Program-made: the position numbers and the translations under genes
NCBI RefSeq assembly: GCF_008041945.1
Contig: NZ_VKAD01000001.1
Coordinates: forward strand, 1,426,001 to 1,490,000
Source of the DNA: Reinekea thalattae
GTDB lineage: Bacteria > Pseudomonadota > Gammaproteobacteria > Pseudomonadales > Natronospirillaceae
Direction of reading: 5' to 3'
DNA length: 64,000 nt
The notes under the pieces: model-generated
Databases searched by the model: none
What the model saw: the letters and a program-made list of their open reading frames with translations, nothing else
Told to the model about the DNA's origin: nothing
Shown: positions 28,409-37,698 of the stretch, piece after piece
How positions within the stretch are numbered: position 1 is the stretch's first letter
Layout of the letters: each line of letters opens with the position of its first letter

Positions 28409-30862
28409 TTACGATAAGCGAACAGTTCTTGCTTGTTTCATTCTGGCTTCCAACGGCTCGTAATCGAGAGGCTCAACCGGCCCGACAGCCAGCCATTGAG
28501 CGACCCGCTGATGAAAGTCAGCCAGCTCATCAACGCCTGATCCAACGCCGTTAGATAATAATTTCACCTGAGTACTCATTCGCAATGCGGCATCTTCTGG
28601 CGGGCTGTTTAAACCAGCCAATACTTCAAGCTCGACTGTTTTTTCATGCAAGGATTGCAAATATTCTGCTTGCGCAGGCTCGGCCCAATGCGATAACAAA
28701 TTAATCAAGCCTTTGCTTTGCGCTGGTCGTTTTTCTGCTTGCCACTGTTCTACCAGTTCGGTTTGTGAGTGCTGACCAAAACGCGCCTGCTTTACCCAAT
28801 CGATTGTTGAGACCCATTGCACATCCAATTCTGCTCGCTGCTCGGCATCGCAACGCTGGGAAAATTGAGCCGCTGCGGCACGCACACGTTCAGCCAATTT
28901 TTTATAGGCGGCACTGGGAATATCGGACAGCGCTTTGAACTCAGTGTGTAACGCCTCGAACTCAGCTTTTTTATCGCGACAGGATTCAAGCTCTGCATTG
29001 AGAAAACTTTCTAGCTGAGTGACGATGACTTCGGCCTGCTCAATGCTGGCTTGCTGTTGCGCTTTCGACTGCTGCATTTGTGCGTCGCGTCGCTCAAATA
29101 ATTGATCACACACCTGCCTAAAGGCTTGCCACAGACGCTGCTCATCTTTGCGTGCAACCATGCCGGCCTGCTTCCATTCTTGCTGTAAGGCTTTCGCTGC
29201 TTCTGTCGCTTGGTGCGCGTCTTCTATTTCGAGTAACGCTTTACTGCGTTCGATAATGTCTTCTTTCGCCGCCAGATGCTGTACTTGTTGCGCGCTCATC
29301 AGCGCGAATAATTTTTTATGGATGGCGTCAAATTCAGCCTGAACTTTTTTATTATCATTGCGATCCACCGGCGCATACTTACGCCAGTCGTTTCTGGCAA
29401 CCTGCAATACTTGATCTAGCTCTTTGGCGTCGACTCGATCCAAATCGATACGTTCAGCGTAAAGATTCAGTTGTGCCACAACCTCTTGTCGCTTGGCTAA
29501 ATTTACCTGGCGTAATTTTCGCTGCTCGGCAAAGTATTCGCGGCACGGCTCAAAAGCTTGATTAGATAAATCGTGAAACTGCTGCCACAACTCCTTCTGT
29601 CGGTCTTTTAAACCGCGACTAAGAAGCTTCCATTCGTCCTGCATATCTTTGATTGTTTTCGCACGATCTTCAGGATCCAGATGTTGGTTCACCAGCTGCT
29701 GCATACGCTCAATCAACACCTGCTTTTTCGGTAACACAGCAAAGGCTTGCCAATCTCGCAGTTTTTCTAACTCATCGAACGTTTCGTCATATTGTTTTTG
29801 CACAACAGGTTGCCACTGCGAAGCCAAAGCCTGTCGCTGCTCTTCGGCCCCTTGAAACAAACCTGAGGCGCGACGTAAATGGCCATCTCGAATGGCGGCA
29901 GTACAGCGTCTTAGTTGTCCACGCAATGCCTTCACTGCCTCTGCGACATCCGCTGGCATAGCGTTAGTTGAGTGGCTTTTGGCTTCATTTTGTGAGCTGT
30001 TGGCGCTTGAAAACTCAGCCGACTCAACTGAAGATTCAGACTCTAACGGCTCTGTTTGGTTTTGGTTTTTAGCTTGAGCTTCTGCCTGCGTGTGTACTTG
30101 CTCTACATCCGCAAGCTCAACAATGGCTGATTGATCTGTTGTCTCGTTGTGCTGCTCGTCATACTGGTCAAACTTATCCACCAGTTGCGCGACTAAGGCA
30201 TCAAACGACTGCTGTTCGGTATCGCTAATATCAGCCTGAGTTTGCCACTGCTCGCTTAGCAGCGTTAATTTTGCTCGGCTCATTGGTTCATAAGGCGCGC
30301 TCAACAGTTTTTGCAAACGTGTTAACAACTGCTGCTTTTGTTGCTGATGCGTTTGCTCAGCTTGCTGCTGCTCCTTTTGTTGCGACAACGTTGCCTGCAA
30401 TATGCGATAAACTGCTTTATCTTTGCCTTTGGTTTGCTGCATCAATTCGGTTAATACTGCTAAGCTCTGTATTTGTTGCGCGGCGTATTTTTTTATCTTA
30501 GAAGTAATGCCAAACAGCACTAGCTGCTGCCAGCTTTCTTCGCTGTCATCATCAACCGCTAAATCAAATTCTATGGCCACGGAATTTTTTGCTTGACCAG
30601 AAAACGCCGTGCAAACATCAGCGGCTTGCCAGTCGCCCTGATCGATATATTCCAGCACAGTTTTTAATAACTTTGCCTGCGCTGCGCTATCCAGCTGATC
30701 GAATTGTTGCGCCGCCTGTTCAGGGTTTTGAAACTTTGGATATTGATGCTTTGAATGTTGAGACTCTGGATTTTTCAACAACGCCGTGTGTTTTTGTGCA
30801 GAGATTTTTTCTTTGTTATTTGGCTGTTGCGCCTTTTTATTTGAAAATCGCTTAAAAAACAT
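28409..30862 (-). CDS. DUF349 repeat protein
   Basis: About 817 residues, mostly charged alpha-helical/coiled-coil sequence rich in Gln, Ala and Glu. The start is ATG 30862 (MFFKRFSNKKAQQ), with AAGGAG 6 nt upstream. Several DUF349-type repeats are seen in the middle and C-terminal parts (for example ERAMK-like WQAFRQVCDQLFERRDAQ and LWQQFHDLSNQAFEPCREYFAEQRK). DUF349 proteins are widespread in gammaproteobacteria; their role is not known to me. It is divergent from sbcB. Confidence 0.8.
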   Translation of the reverse strand: MFFKRFSNKKAQQPNNKEKISAQKHTALLKNPESQHSKHQYPKFQNPEQAAQQFDQLDSAAQAKLLKTVLEYIDQGDWQAADVCTAFSGQAKNSVAIEFDLAVDDDSEESWQQLVLFGITSKIKKYAAQQIQSLAVLTELMQQTKGKDKAVYRILQATLSQQKEQQQAEQTHQQQKQQLLTRLQKLLSAPYEPMSRAKLTLLSEQWQTQADISDTEQQSFDALVAQLVDKFDQYDEQHNETTDQSAIVELADVEQVHTQAEAQAKNQNQTEPLESESSVESAEFSSANSSQNEAKSHSTNAMPADVAEAVKALRGQLRRCTAAIRDGHLRRASGLFQGAEEQRQALASQWQPVVQKQYDETFDELEKLRDWQAFAVLPKKQVLIERMQQLVNQHLDPEDRAKTIKDMQDEWKLLSRGLKDRQKELWQQFHDLSNQAFEPCREYFAEQRKLRQVNLAKRQEVVAQLNLYAERIDLDRVDAKELDQVLQVARNDWRKYAPVDRNDNKKVQAEFDAIHKKLFALMSAQQVQHLAAKEDIIERSKALLEIEDAHQATEAAKALQQEWKQAGMVARKDEQRLWQAFRQVCDQLFERRDAQMQQSKAQQQASIEQAEVIVTQLESFLNAELESCRDKKAEFEALHTEFKALSDIPSAAYKKLAERVRAAAAQFSQRCDAEQRAELDVQWVSTIDWVKQARFGQHSQTELVEQWQAEKRPAQSKGLINLLSHWAEPAQAEYLQSLHEKTVELEVLAGLNSPPEDAALRMSTQVKLLSNGVGSGVDELADFHQRVAQWLAVGPVEPLDYEPLEARMKQARTVRLS

Positions 30863-31061
30863 GATTAGCTCCTTGATTAGCCACGCCCAATCGCTGGGAG
30901 TCAGCAAATGAACGGAATTTTACTCACAGGTCTATCTACAATGCCTAACAACACGTTAGCATAACTGGATCCAGATCTGTCCGAAATAGCGACCGCCCAC
31001 TGACTCGGTCTGCTCGGCACTCGGATTGAACAATCGGCAACTCAACTGAACGAGGTTTTCT

Positions 31062-32723
31062 ATGGCGGCTAACACTACGCTACTTTGGTACGACTATGAA
31101 ACATGGGGCGCAAGCCCAATGAAGGACAGCATTGCCCAGTTTGCAGCCGTGCGTACCAACCTCGACTTAGAGATTATCGATGAGCCGATTGATATTTTTT
31201 GCCGCCCAAATATCGACACCCTAATCGAACCTGATGCCGTCAACGTCACTGGCCTTTCTCCCATCCAATTGCAACAGCAAGGCATGAGTGAATGGCAGTT
31301 CGCTCAGCAAATACACCAACAGATGATCCAAGCAGGAACCTGCACCGTCGGCTATAACAGTATTCGCTTTGACGATGAATGCACGCGTTATCTTTTTTAT
31401 CGTAACCTATTAGACCCGTACGCTCGCGAATGGAAGAACGGTAACAGCCGATGGGACATTATGGATATGGTACGAATGACTAAGGCGTTACGCCCTGAAG
31501 GCATCGAATGGCCAGTTCGCGAAGATGGCTTTGCTTCATTCAAGCTAGAACACCTCACCCAAGCTAACGGCATTAGCCACGAAAACGCACACGATGCGGT
31601 CAGCGATGTTAAAGCCACAATCGCCATGGCCAAACTGATTAAAGAGCGACAACCTAAGCTTTACAACTATGCGTTTTCCCTGCGTTACAAGCGTGAAGTA
31701 CTAAAGCATCTTGATGTTATGTATCACACGCCTCACCTGCACTTTAGCGGCAAGATCCCTGCGCAAGAGCACTGTTTAGGCATAGAAATACCGCTGATGA
31801 TTCACCCTGATCGCAGCAACGAAGTCATCGTCATCGATATTCGCGAAGACCCTAGCTGGGTGCTGGATTACAACGCCGAGCAATTACAACAGTGGTTGTA
31901 CACGGCGACAAGCGAGTTGCCAGAAGGAATACAGCGGCCGCCGTTTAAAACCATTCATATTAATCGCAGCCCGATGGTCGCGCCGATATCTCTGCTCGAC
32001 GCGGAAACGGCAAACCGACTGGGAATTAACCTTGCCAAAATAGACCAGCACCGAGCTTGGGTGGCACAACACCCTGATGTATTAAAGCTGGCACTCGATG
32101 TGTTTACCGATAAACATGAGCGCGAACAAGCAAGTAACCCAGAATATGCCCTGTACAGTGGTTTTATCGACGATCACGACCGCGCTATTTTGAATCGTTT
32201 CACCGAAGCTAAAGAACCCGAAGAACGCTGGCTTAGTGAAGCCGATGCGCTGCACGATAAACGACTGCCCGAATTGGTCACCAATGTTTTAGCGCGGCAC
32301 TTCCCTGAAGCACTTAGCCCTCAGCAAACCGAGGCTTGGCGCGAGCAGCGTATCAGCTACTTAGAAGAACTCGACGCAGGCCAAACCGAAACTCGGTTAG
32401 AACAGCTGCTAGCGAAAGCTCGCCTGATAAACGAAGCCGACCCTAACAACCAAGCCATAGCCGATACCTTGCAATATTTAGAAGCATTCGAGCAACGCTG
32501 GTTTGATACTAAACCTACTGCCGAGCCGCTCGTCGACGAAATAGACGAAATAGAGGGTGCTGAAAATACAACGCCCAATCAACAAACAACAGAGACAGAG
32601 ACAGAGACAGAGACAGAGACAGAGACAGAGACAGAGACAGAGACAGAGACAGAGATTAAAACGAAAACAGACACTGAGACAAAACCCGAAAGTGACGAGC
32701 AAGGTCAGCTGGATCTGTTTTAA
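31062..32723 (+). CDS. sbcB: Exodeoxyribonuclease I with a clamp-motif tail
   Basis: A 553-residue 3'-5' single-strand DNA exonuclease used in recombination and mismatch repair. The DEDD-type active site is visible in LLWYDYETWGASP, GYNSIRFDDE and HDAVSDVKAT, followed by the SH3-like and C-terminal helical regions up to about residue 480. Compared with E. coli (475 residues) there is an extra disordered acidic tail with eleven exact Thr-Glu pairs, ending DEQGQLDLF. The last five residues match the beta-sliding-clamp binding consensus QL[SD]LF. GAGG lies before the ATG. It is divergent from the DUF349 gene. Confidence 0.93.
   Translation: MAANTTLLWYDYETWGASPMKDSIAQFAAVRTNLDLEIIDEPIDIFCRPNIDTLIEPDAVNVTGLSPIQLQQQGMSEWQFAQQIHQQMIQAGTCTVGYNSIRFDDECTRYLFYRNLLDPYAREWKNGNSRWDIMDMVRMTKALRPEGIEWPVREDGFASFKLEHLTQANGISHENAHDAVSDVKATIAMAKLIKERQPKLYNYAFSLRYKREVLKHLDVMYHTPHLHFSGKIPAQEHCLGIEIPLMIHPDRSNEVIVIDIREDPSWVLDYNAEQLQQWLYTATSELPEGIQRPPFKTIHINRSPMVAPISLLDAETANRLGINLAKIDQHRAWVAQHPDVLKLALDVFTDKHEREQASNPEYALYSGFIDDHDRAILNRFTEAKEPEERWLSEADALHDKRLPELVTNVLARHFPEALSPQQTEAWREQRISYLEELDAGQTETRLEQLLAKARLINEADPNNQAIADTLQYLEAFEQRWFDTKPTAEPLVDEIDEIEGAENTTPNQQTTETETETETETETETETETETEIKTKTDTETKPESDEQGQLDLF
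32589..32654 (+). repeat. Hexanucleotide microsatellite (ACAGAG)x11 inside sbcB
   Basis: Eleven perfect tandem copies of ACAGAG, coding for (Thr-Glu)11 in the tail of exonuclease I. Because the unit is 6 bp, changes in copy number keep the reading frame and would only alter the length of the tail. Confidence 0.97.
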
Positions 32724-32891
32724 CGCTCAAGCGATCAATGACCGATCATCTCAGCGCCTTTGGCAGCAAAGCACTGCCTGCTTAGCACTAAAGGACAGAT
32801 GTACAAATTTTCGGCTAAGGTTTTAAAATGGCTGCGGCGTAAATTGATCGAACCGAAACAGCTTGTAACAGGTCTATAGAATTAAAATACA

Positions 32892-32911
32892 ACAGCGATA
32901 ACCGTCGCTGT
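32892..32911. promoter_or_regulatory. Hairpin in the fumarase leader
   Basis: Seven-bp arms ACAGCGA (32892-32898) and TCGCTGT (32905-32911) lie 62 bp before the fumarase ATG, within the 249-bp gap after sbcB. It may be an operator dyad or an mRNA hairpin. Nothing else definite is seen in the gap. Confidence 0.35.
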
Positions 32912-32972
32912 CGCGAATAAAACAACACAAATAAGCACCAACATACCTAGATTGGGCGGAAGGAAGAGACGA

Positions 32973-34484
32973 ATGACCCTTATAAAAACTGAAGACTTTG
33001 TTCAGAGTGTTGCCGATGCACTGCAGTACATCTCCTACTATCACCCTAAGGACTTTATCGACGCAGTCCATGAGGCGTACCAGAGAGAACAATCTCCGGC
33101 GGCAAAAGACGCCATGGCGCAAATTCTGATTAACAGCCGCATGTGTGCCGAAGGCCATCGACCTATTTGCCAAGACACCGGCATTGTCACCGCCATTGTT
33201 GAAGTCGGTATGGATGTGAGATTCGAAGATACCTCAACCAGCCTAGAAGATATGGTCAATGCGGGCGTACGACGCGCCTATTTGCACCCAGACAATGTAT
33301 TGCGTGCATCGGTACTGGCCGACCCTGACGGCGCGCGTGCCAATACCAAAGACAACACTCCAGCGGTCGTGCACACCAAACTGGTACCCGGTAACAAGGT
33401 TCATGTGCAAGTCGCAGCAAAAGGCGGCGGCAGTGAAGCAAAATCTAAATTTGCCATGCTCAACCCTTCCGATTCCGTGGTCGATTGGGTACTAAAAATG
33501 GTTCCACAAATGGGCGCTGGCTGGTGCCCGCCGGGCATGCTCGGCATCGGCATTGGCGGTACTGCCGAAAAAGCCATGCTGATGGCCAAAGAAAGCCTGA
33601 TGGAGCCGATCAACATTCAGGAACTACAAGCTCGCGGCGCACAAACCCGCTCAGAAGAATTACGTTTGGAGTTGTACGACAAGGTCAATCAATTAGGCAT
33701 TGGTGCGCAAGGCCTCGGCGGTTTAACCACCGTTTTGGACATCAAAGTCATGGACGCGCCAACGCATGCAGCCAATAAGCCAGTTGCTATCATTCCGAAC
33801 TGTGCCGCAACGCGTCATGTACACTTTGAACTCGATGGCAGCGGCATTGCAGAACTACCAACGCCGAAACTATCAGACTGGCCAGAAATCACTTGGGAAG
33901 CTGGCGCCAACACCAAAAAAGTAAACCTTGATACGCTGACCAAAGAAGAGACCCTAAGCTGGAAGCCGGGCGATACACTTTTGCTTTCCGGTAAAATGTA
34001 CACGGGCCGCGATGCCGCCCATAAACGCATGGTCGATATGATCGATGCTGGTGAGCCACTGCCGGTCGACTTAAAAGGCAAGGTGATCTATTACGTCGGC
34101 CCAGTCGACCCGGTGCGCGAAGAAGTGGTTGGCCCTGCTGGTCCAACAACGGCGACACGCATGGATAAGTTTACCGACAAGGTACTTGAGCACACTGGGC
34201 TGTATGCCATGGTTGGTAAAGCAGAGCGTGGACCTGCCGGTATTGAGGCGATTAAAAAGCATCAATCCACTTATTTGATGGCTGTTGGCGGAGCGGCCTA
34301 TTTGGTTTCAAAAGCGATTCGCTCATCCAAGGTTGTCGCCTTTGCTGATCTCGGCATGGAAGCCATTTATGAATTTGAACTGGACGAAATGCCGGTGACT
34401 GTCGCAGTCGATAGCAACGGTGAATCGGTGCATCAAACCGGGCCAAAAGAATGGGCCGTTAAGATTGCAGCCGCCAATGTTTAA
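32973..34484 (+). CDS. fumA: Class I fumarate hydratase (iron-sulfur)
   Basis: About 503 residues; start at ATG 32973 (MTLIKTEDF), behind GGAAGGAAGAG. It is a fused alpha/beta class I fumarase with [4Fe-4S] cluster: the first half has MCAEGHRPICQDTGI and GAGWCPPGMLGIGIGG, the C-terminal half PLPVDLKGKVIYYVGPVDP and VGPAGPTTATRMD. It converts fumarate to malate in the citric-acid cycle. The enzyme type (oxygen-sensitive, iron-dependent) follows from the family. The single-letter symbol is by analogy with E. coli. Confidence 0.92.
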   Translation: MTLIKTEDFVQSVADALQYISYYHPKDFIDAVHEAYQREQSPAAKDAMAQILINSRMCAEGHRPICQDTGIVTAIVEVGMDVRFEDTSTSLEDMVNAGVRRAYLHPDNVLRASVLADPDGARANTKDNTPAVVHTKLVPGNKVHVQVAAKGGGSEAKSKFAMLNPSDSVVDWVLKMVPQMGAGWCPPGMLGIGIGGTAEKAMLMAKESLMEPINIQELQARGAQTRSEELRLELYDKVNQLGIGAQGLGGLTTVLDIKVMDAPTHAANKPVAIIPNCAATRHVHFELDGSGIAELPTPKLSDWPEITWEAGANTKKVNLDTLTKEETLSWKPGDTLLLSGKMYTGRDAAHKRMVDMIDAGEPLPVDLKGKVIYYVGPVDPVREEVVGPAGPTTATRMDKFTDKVLEHTGLYAMVGKAERGPAGIEAIKKHQSTYLMAVGGAAYLVSKAIRSSKVVAFADLGMEAIYEFELDEMPVTVAVDSNGESVHQTGPKEWAVKIAAANV

Positions 34485-34527
34485 TAGCCTAAGCTGAATA
34501 AAAGGGCTCGATTAAAAAAACATTTTT

Positions 34528-34567
34528 AAAAAGCATGGCTTAAGTAACTCGCTAAGCCATGCTTTAT
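34528..34567. terminator. Bidirectional terminator between fumarase and hisI
   Basis: Long arms, AAAGCATGGCTTA (from about 34529) and TAAGCCATGCTTT (34553-34565), with A-rich sequence before and T-rich after, lie between convergent genes. It can stop transcripts from both sides. Confidence 0.9.
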
Positions 34568-34590
34568 TCTTGCCATCTTTTTATCGCTTT

Positions 34591-35004
34591 TTAAGCAAGG
34601 CCAGAATCAACGTCGTTCAACACAACAACCTGTTCTTGCTGAACTTCAAAATAAAAACAATCGCGGCGGTTGGTATGGCAGGCAGCACCCTGTTGATCTA
34701 CCAACAAAAGCAGCGTATCGCCATCGCAATCGGCACGCATTGAAACCAATCGTTGCCGATGACCCGAACTTTCACCTTTACGCCAATAGGTTTGGCGCGA
34801 ACGAGACCAGTAACAAACCTGACCTTCTTTTAGCGTTTCACGAATCGACTGCTCGTTCATCCACGCCATCATCAACACTTCACCTGTATCATGCTGCTGA
34901 GCAATGGCAGGAATCAGGCCCTGTTCGTTATATTTTAAAACAGATAAATATTCGTCCAGTGCAATGGCCGAACCCTGACTGAGCTTTTCCCACTCTTTAA
35001 ACAT
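34591..35004 (-). CDS. hisI: Phosphoribosyl-AMP cyclohydrolase
   Basis: A 137-residue stand-alone HisI (not fused to HisE). Metal and active-site sequences are clear: AIAQQHDTGEVLMMAWMN, CYWSRSRQTYWRKGESSGHRQ, RADCDGDTLLLLVDQ and GAACHTNRRDCFY (Cys ligands for zinc). It opens the purine ring of PR-AMP in the third step of histidine synthesis. No other his gene is nearby. AAGG lies upstream of the ATG. Confidence 0.95.
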   Translation of the reverse strand: MFKEWEKLSQGSAIALDEYLSVLKYNEQGLIPAIAQQHDTGEVLMMAWMNEQSIRETLKEGQVCYWSRSRQTYWRKGESSGHRQRLVSMRADCDGDTLLLLVDQQGAACHTNRRDCFYFEVQQEQVVVLNDVDSGLA

Positions 35005-35091
35005 TGTTATACCTTCTTATCTATAAATTCTTATACAAAACGGTTTAAAAAACATCACTTTCATCGCCAATATAATCGAGCAATAGTTTCG

Positions 35092-36258
35092 TTAGGCTGT
35101 CAGTGTTTTTAAATAATGCTCGATGCGATCAACCGCTTGCTGCAAGCGATCAATACCCACGGTGTAAGCCAAACGAATACAGCTATCAGGATTAGGCCCG
35201 CCAAAATCGAGCCCCGGAGTTACAGCTACGCCAGCTTTTTCTAACAAGTCAGCACAAAAGGCTTTGGCATCTTTTGAATAGGCAGAAATATCAATGTACA
35301 AATAAAACGCGCCATCAGGGTTGGCTAAAATATTTAATCCTAAAGCAGGTAGTGTTTGCATTAAAAAATCACGGCGGCGTTTTATTTCGGCAACCCGATC
35401 AAAACAAAGCTGTTCTACTTCTGGCTGAAAGCCAACGAGCGCAGCTTGCTGTGCTAATACTGGCGACGATAAAAATAAATTTTGCGCAATGCGCTCGCAG
35501 GCTTCAACGGCATTTTCTGGTGCAACCAACCAACCCAAACGCCAGCCAGTCATGCCATAAAATTTAGAAAAAGATTGCAACACCCAGCCATCCTGAGTGA
35601 CTTCCAATAAGCTCGGCGCTAGGCCATCAAAGCTGATGCCGTGATAAATTTCATCGGCAATGAGTTGCAACGAATGCTGCTGACAAAACTGCATAACCTG
35701 CTGCCATTGTTCTTTACTCATCACCGAACCCAAAGGATTAGAAGGCGAGGCTATGAGCACTGCTTTGGTTTTATCCGTCAGCGCTTTTTCAAGGGCGTCT
35801 AATGTTAATTGCATACCTTGATCGGCTTCTAAATAGACTGGCACACCAACCGCATTGACCGTATGCAGTAGGTTTTTATTGCAAGGGTAACCGGGCTCCG
35901 GCAATAACACCTCATCGCCCGGGTTTAGCGTCGCCAAAAATGCTAACTGCAACGCCATTGAGCCGCCCGGCGTTATGATTACTCGGTTTGGATCTAGGCT
36001 CACACCATGCCAACGCTGATAACGCTCGGCGATCGCTTGTTTTAATTCTAAAATACCGGTGCTGTTAACATAGCCTTGCGATTGATGAGTGAGTGCCTCT
36101 TTTGCCGCCTCTATGATGGCTGGCGGCGTTGCAAAGTCCGGTTCGCCAACAAACAGGCGAATAACATCAACACCCTGCTGTTCTAGTTTTTCAACTTGGC
36201 CTAGGATTTCGACGACATAAAAAGGGGAAATGAGCTGGGTACGTGTTGCGAGTGTCAT
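35092..36258 (-). CDS. Class I/II pyridoxal-phosphate aminotransferase
   Basis: A 388-residue fold-type I aminotransferase. Seen are the substrate loop LFVGEPDFATPP, the cofactor segment TPGGSMALQLAF, ASPSNPLGSVMS, IADEIYHGI, and the Schiff-base lysine in SFSKFYGMTGWRLGW. It probably acts on aspartate, aromatic amino acids or alanine; the exact substrate cannot be told. AAGGAAAC precedes the ATG. It is divergent from gluQ. Confidence 0.88.
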   Translation of the reverse strand: MTLATRTQLISPFYVVEILGQVEKLEQQGVDVIRLFVGEPDFATPPAIIEAAKEALTHQSQGYVNSTGILELKQAIAERYQRWHGVSLDPNRVIITPGGSMALQLAFLATLNPGDEVLLPEPGYPCNKNLLHTVNAVGVPVYLEADQGMQLTLDALEKALTDKTKAVLIASPSNPLGSVMSKEQWQQVMQFCQQHSLQLIADEIYHGISFDGLAPSLLEVTQDGWVLQSFSKFYGMTGWRLGWLVAPENAVEACERIAQNLFLSSPVLAQQAALVGFQPEVEQLCFDRVAEIKRRRDFLMQTLPALGLNILANPDGAFYLYIDISAYSKDAKAFCADLLEKAGVAVTPGLDFGGPNPDSCIRLAYTVGIDRLQQAVDRIEHYLKTLTA

Positions 36259-36311
36259 CGGGTTTCCTTAATGCGGTAAAATAAACAACAAAGCCGTATA
36301 CTGATTCACTC

Positions 36312-36410
36312 ATACGGAGCTTTCTAATACTGAATTTTCTAATACGAAGCTTTCCTGTACAGAGCAATCCAATACGGAACATATCCAATACTGGCTAAGC
36401 CTGTAATACA
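36312..36410. repeat. Degenerate 15-16 bp tandem repeats before gluQ
   Basis: About six head-to-tail copies, each beginning ATAC (for example ATACGGAGCTTTCTA, ATACTGAATTTTCTA, ATACGAAGCTTTCCTG, ATACGGAACATATCCA), in the 194-bp divergent gap between the aminotransferase and gluQ. Copies differ at several positions. Function unknown; they could contain regulator half-sites. Confidence 0.7.
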
Positions 36411-36452
36411 AAGACGCGCATTCTATCTAAGATTAGGCACGAAAACACGACC

Positions 36453-37373
36453 ATGAGTATTGTACACCCTTCGTCAACCGCCGCCGTGCAAAGCCGTTCT
36501 GGCTATCGTGGCCGCTTTGCACCGACGCCTAGCGGCCCGCTGCACTTTGGCTCTTTGTTTGGTGCTTTAGTCAGTTACTTGGATGCAAAATCTCAACAGG
36601 GGCAATGGTTACTGCGCATAGAAGATATCGACCCGCCTAGAGAACAGCCCGGTGCGGCCGATGCCATCCTTGCAACACTCGAAGCGCACGGACTTTATTG
36701 GGATGAACAAGAAACCTACCAGTCCGATAACAGTGAACGCTATTTAGCTCACTTAGACGAACTCGAACAACAAAAACTACTATTTTGGTGCCAATGCAGC
36801 CGTAAAGATTTAGCGGGTGTTCATCCTTATCCGGGCACCTGCCGGCAGCACCAAAACTCTCGGCCCAATAGCGCCATCCGGTTTTTAGCACAAGAAGGTG
36901 TCGATTGTTTTGTTGATATTTTTCAAGGTGCGCAGCAGGCTAACATTCAACAGCAGTTTGGCGACGTCATATTGCGTCGCCGCGACGGCTTATTTGCCTA
37001 TCAGTTAGCGGTTGTTTGCGATGATATTGCCAGCAAGATTAGCCACGTCATTCGCGGTATCGATCTGCTAGATTCGGTTTATTGGCAACGCGCGCTGTAC
37101 CGAGCCTTTGGTAAAGGGCTGCCGCACTACGGTCACTTTGCAGTCATTCACAACGCCAATAGCGAACAAAAGCTGAGTAAGCAAAATCTGGCTCCAGCTG
37201 TCGATGTACAACAGGCCAGTGTTAATTTACAGCAAGCGTTAAGGCTGCTCGCCATCGATGTTGATCTCGACACCCCTGAACGCATGCTGCAACAGGCGAT
37301 CACACAATGGCAGCGGGCGTCACTTGCCAACCGACAGATCATTACACTGGCGCCTGAGGCTCTGTTGCCATAA
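36453..37373 (+). CDS. gluQ: Glutamyl-Q tRNA(Asp) synthetase
   Basis: A 306-residue paralogue of the GluRS catalytic domain without an anticodon-binding domain. The HIGH-like motif is RFAPTPSGPLHFGSL; zinc-binding residues appear as FWCQCSRKDLAGVHPYPGTC; the KMSKS-like loop is EQKLSKQN. It attaches glutamate to queuosine in tRNA-Asp. Its place ahead of cbrXAB-pcnB-folK-panBC follows the Pseudomonas order. Confidence 0.93.
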   Translation: MSIVHPSSTAAVQSRSGYRGRFAPTPSGPLHFGSLFGALVSYLDAKSQQGQWLLRIEDIDPPREQPGAADAILATLEAHGLYWDEQETYQSDNSERYLAHLDELEQQKLLFWCQCSRKDLAGVHPYPGTCRQHQNSRPNSAIRFLAQEGVDCFVDIFQGAQQANIQQQFGDVILRRRDGLFAYQLAVVCDDIASKISHVIRGIDLLDSVYWQRALYRAFGKGLPHYGHFAVIHNANSEQKLSKQNLAPAVDVQQASVNLQQALRLLAIDVDLDTPERMLQQAITQWQRASLANRQIITLAPEALLP

Positions 37374-37542
37374 CTAGCAGCATAAAACGGCCATCCATGA
37401 TGACTGCAAAAAGCACACAAACTGCTTTCTAATTTCAAAGCCGTCAAGGTAAACTGATGCTCAATCTAATAAAACAAACAGCAACAGGCTTAGAAGCAGC
37501 GAAAGCCAACATCCATTCACACTAATAACAATACTGATACCT

Positions 37543-37698
37543 ATGTTTATTAAGCTGGTTATTTTACCGATTTACATCATATTGCCATTTTCATTCAGCT
37601 GGTTTGATTCTCAAGCATTCTGGTACCTGCCTTTTATTCTTTGGCTTGGCGGCATTATTGTTAACGCCTTAGTTGAGCGTTCGCGAGGCGAATACTGA
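37543..37698 (+). CDS. cbrX: Small membrane protein CbrX-like
   Basis: A 51-residue hydrophobic protein: it begins MFIKLVILPIYIILPFSF, contains FWYLPFILWLGGIIVNALVE and ends RSRGEY, so two membrane segments are likely. The stop overlaps the cbrA start (TGATG at 37696-37700). In Pseudomonas a small gene, cbrX, lies in this place and is translationally coupled to cbrA; identification here rests on position, coupling and hydrophobicity. No strong ribosome site is seen before its ATG. Confidence 0.75.
   Translation: MFIKLVILPIYIILPFSFSWFDSQAFWYLPFILWLGGIIVNALVERSRGEY

Noticed and set aside
32478-32702. Minus-strand frame coding (Leu-Cys)n
   Set aside because: It is the reverse reading of the ACAGAG microsatellite inside sbcB.
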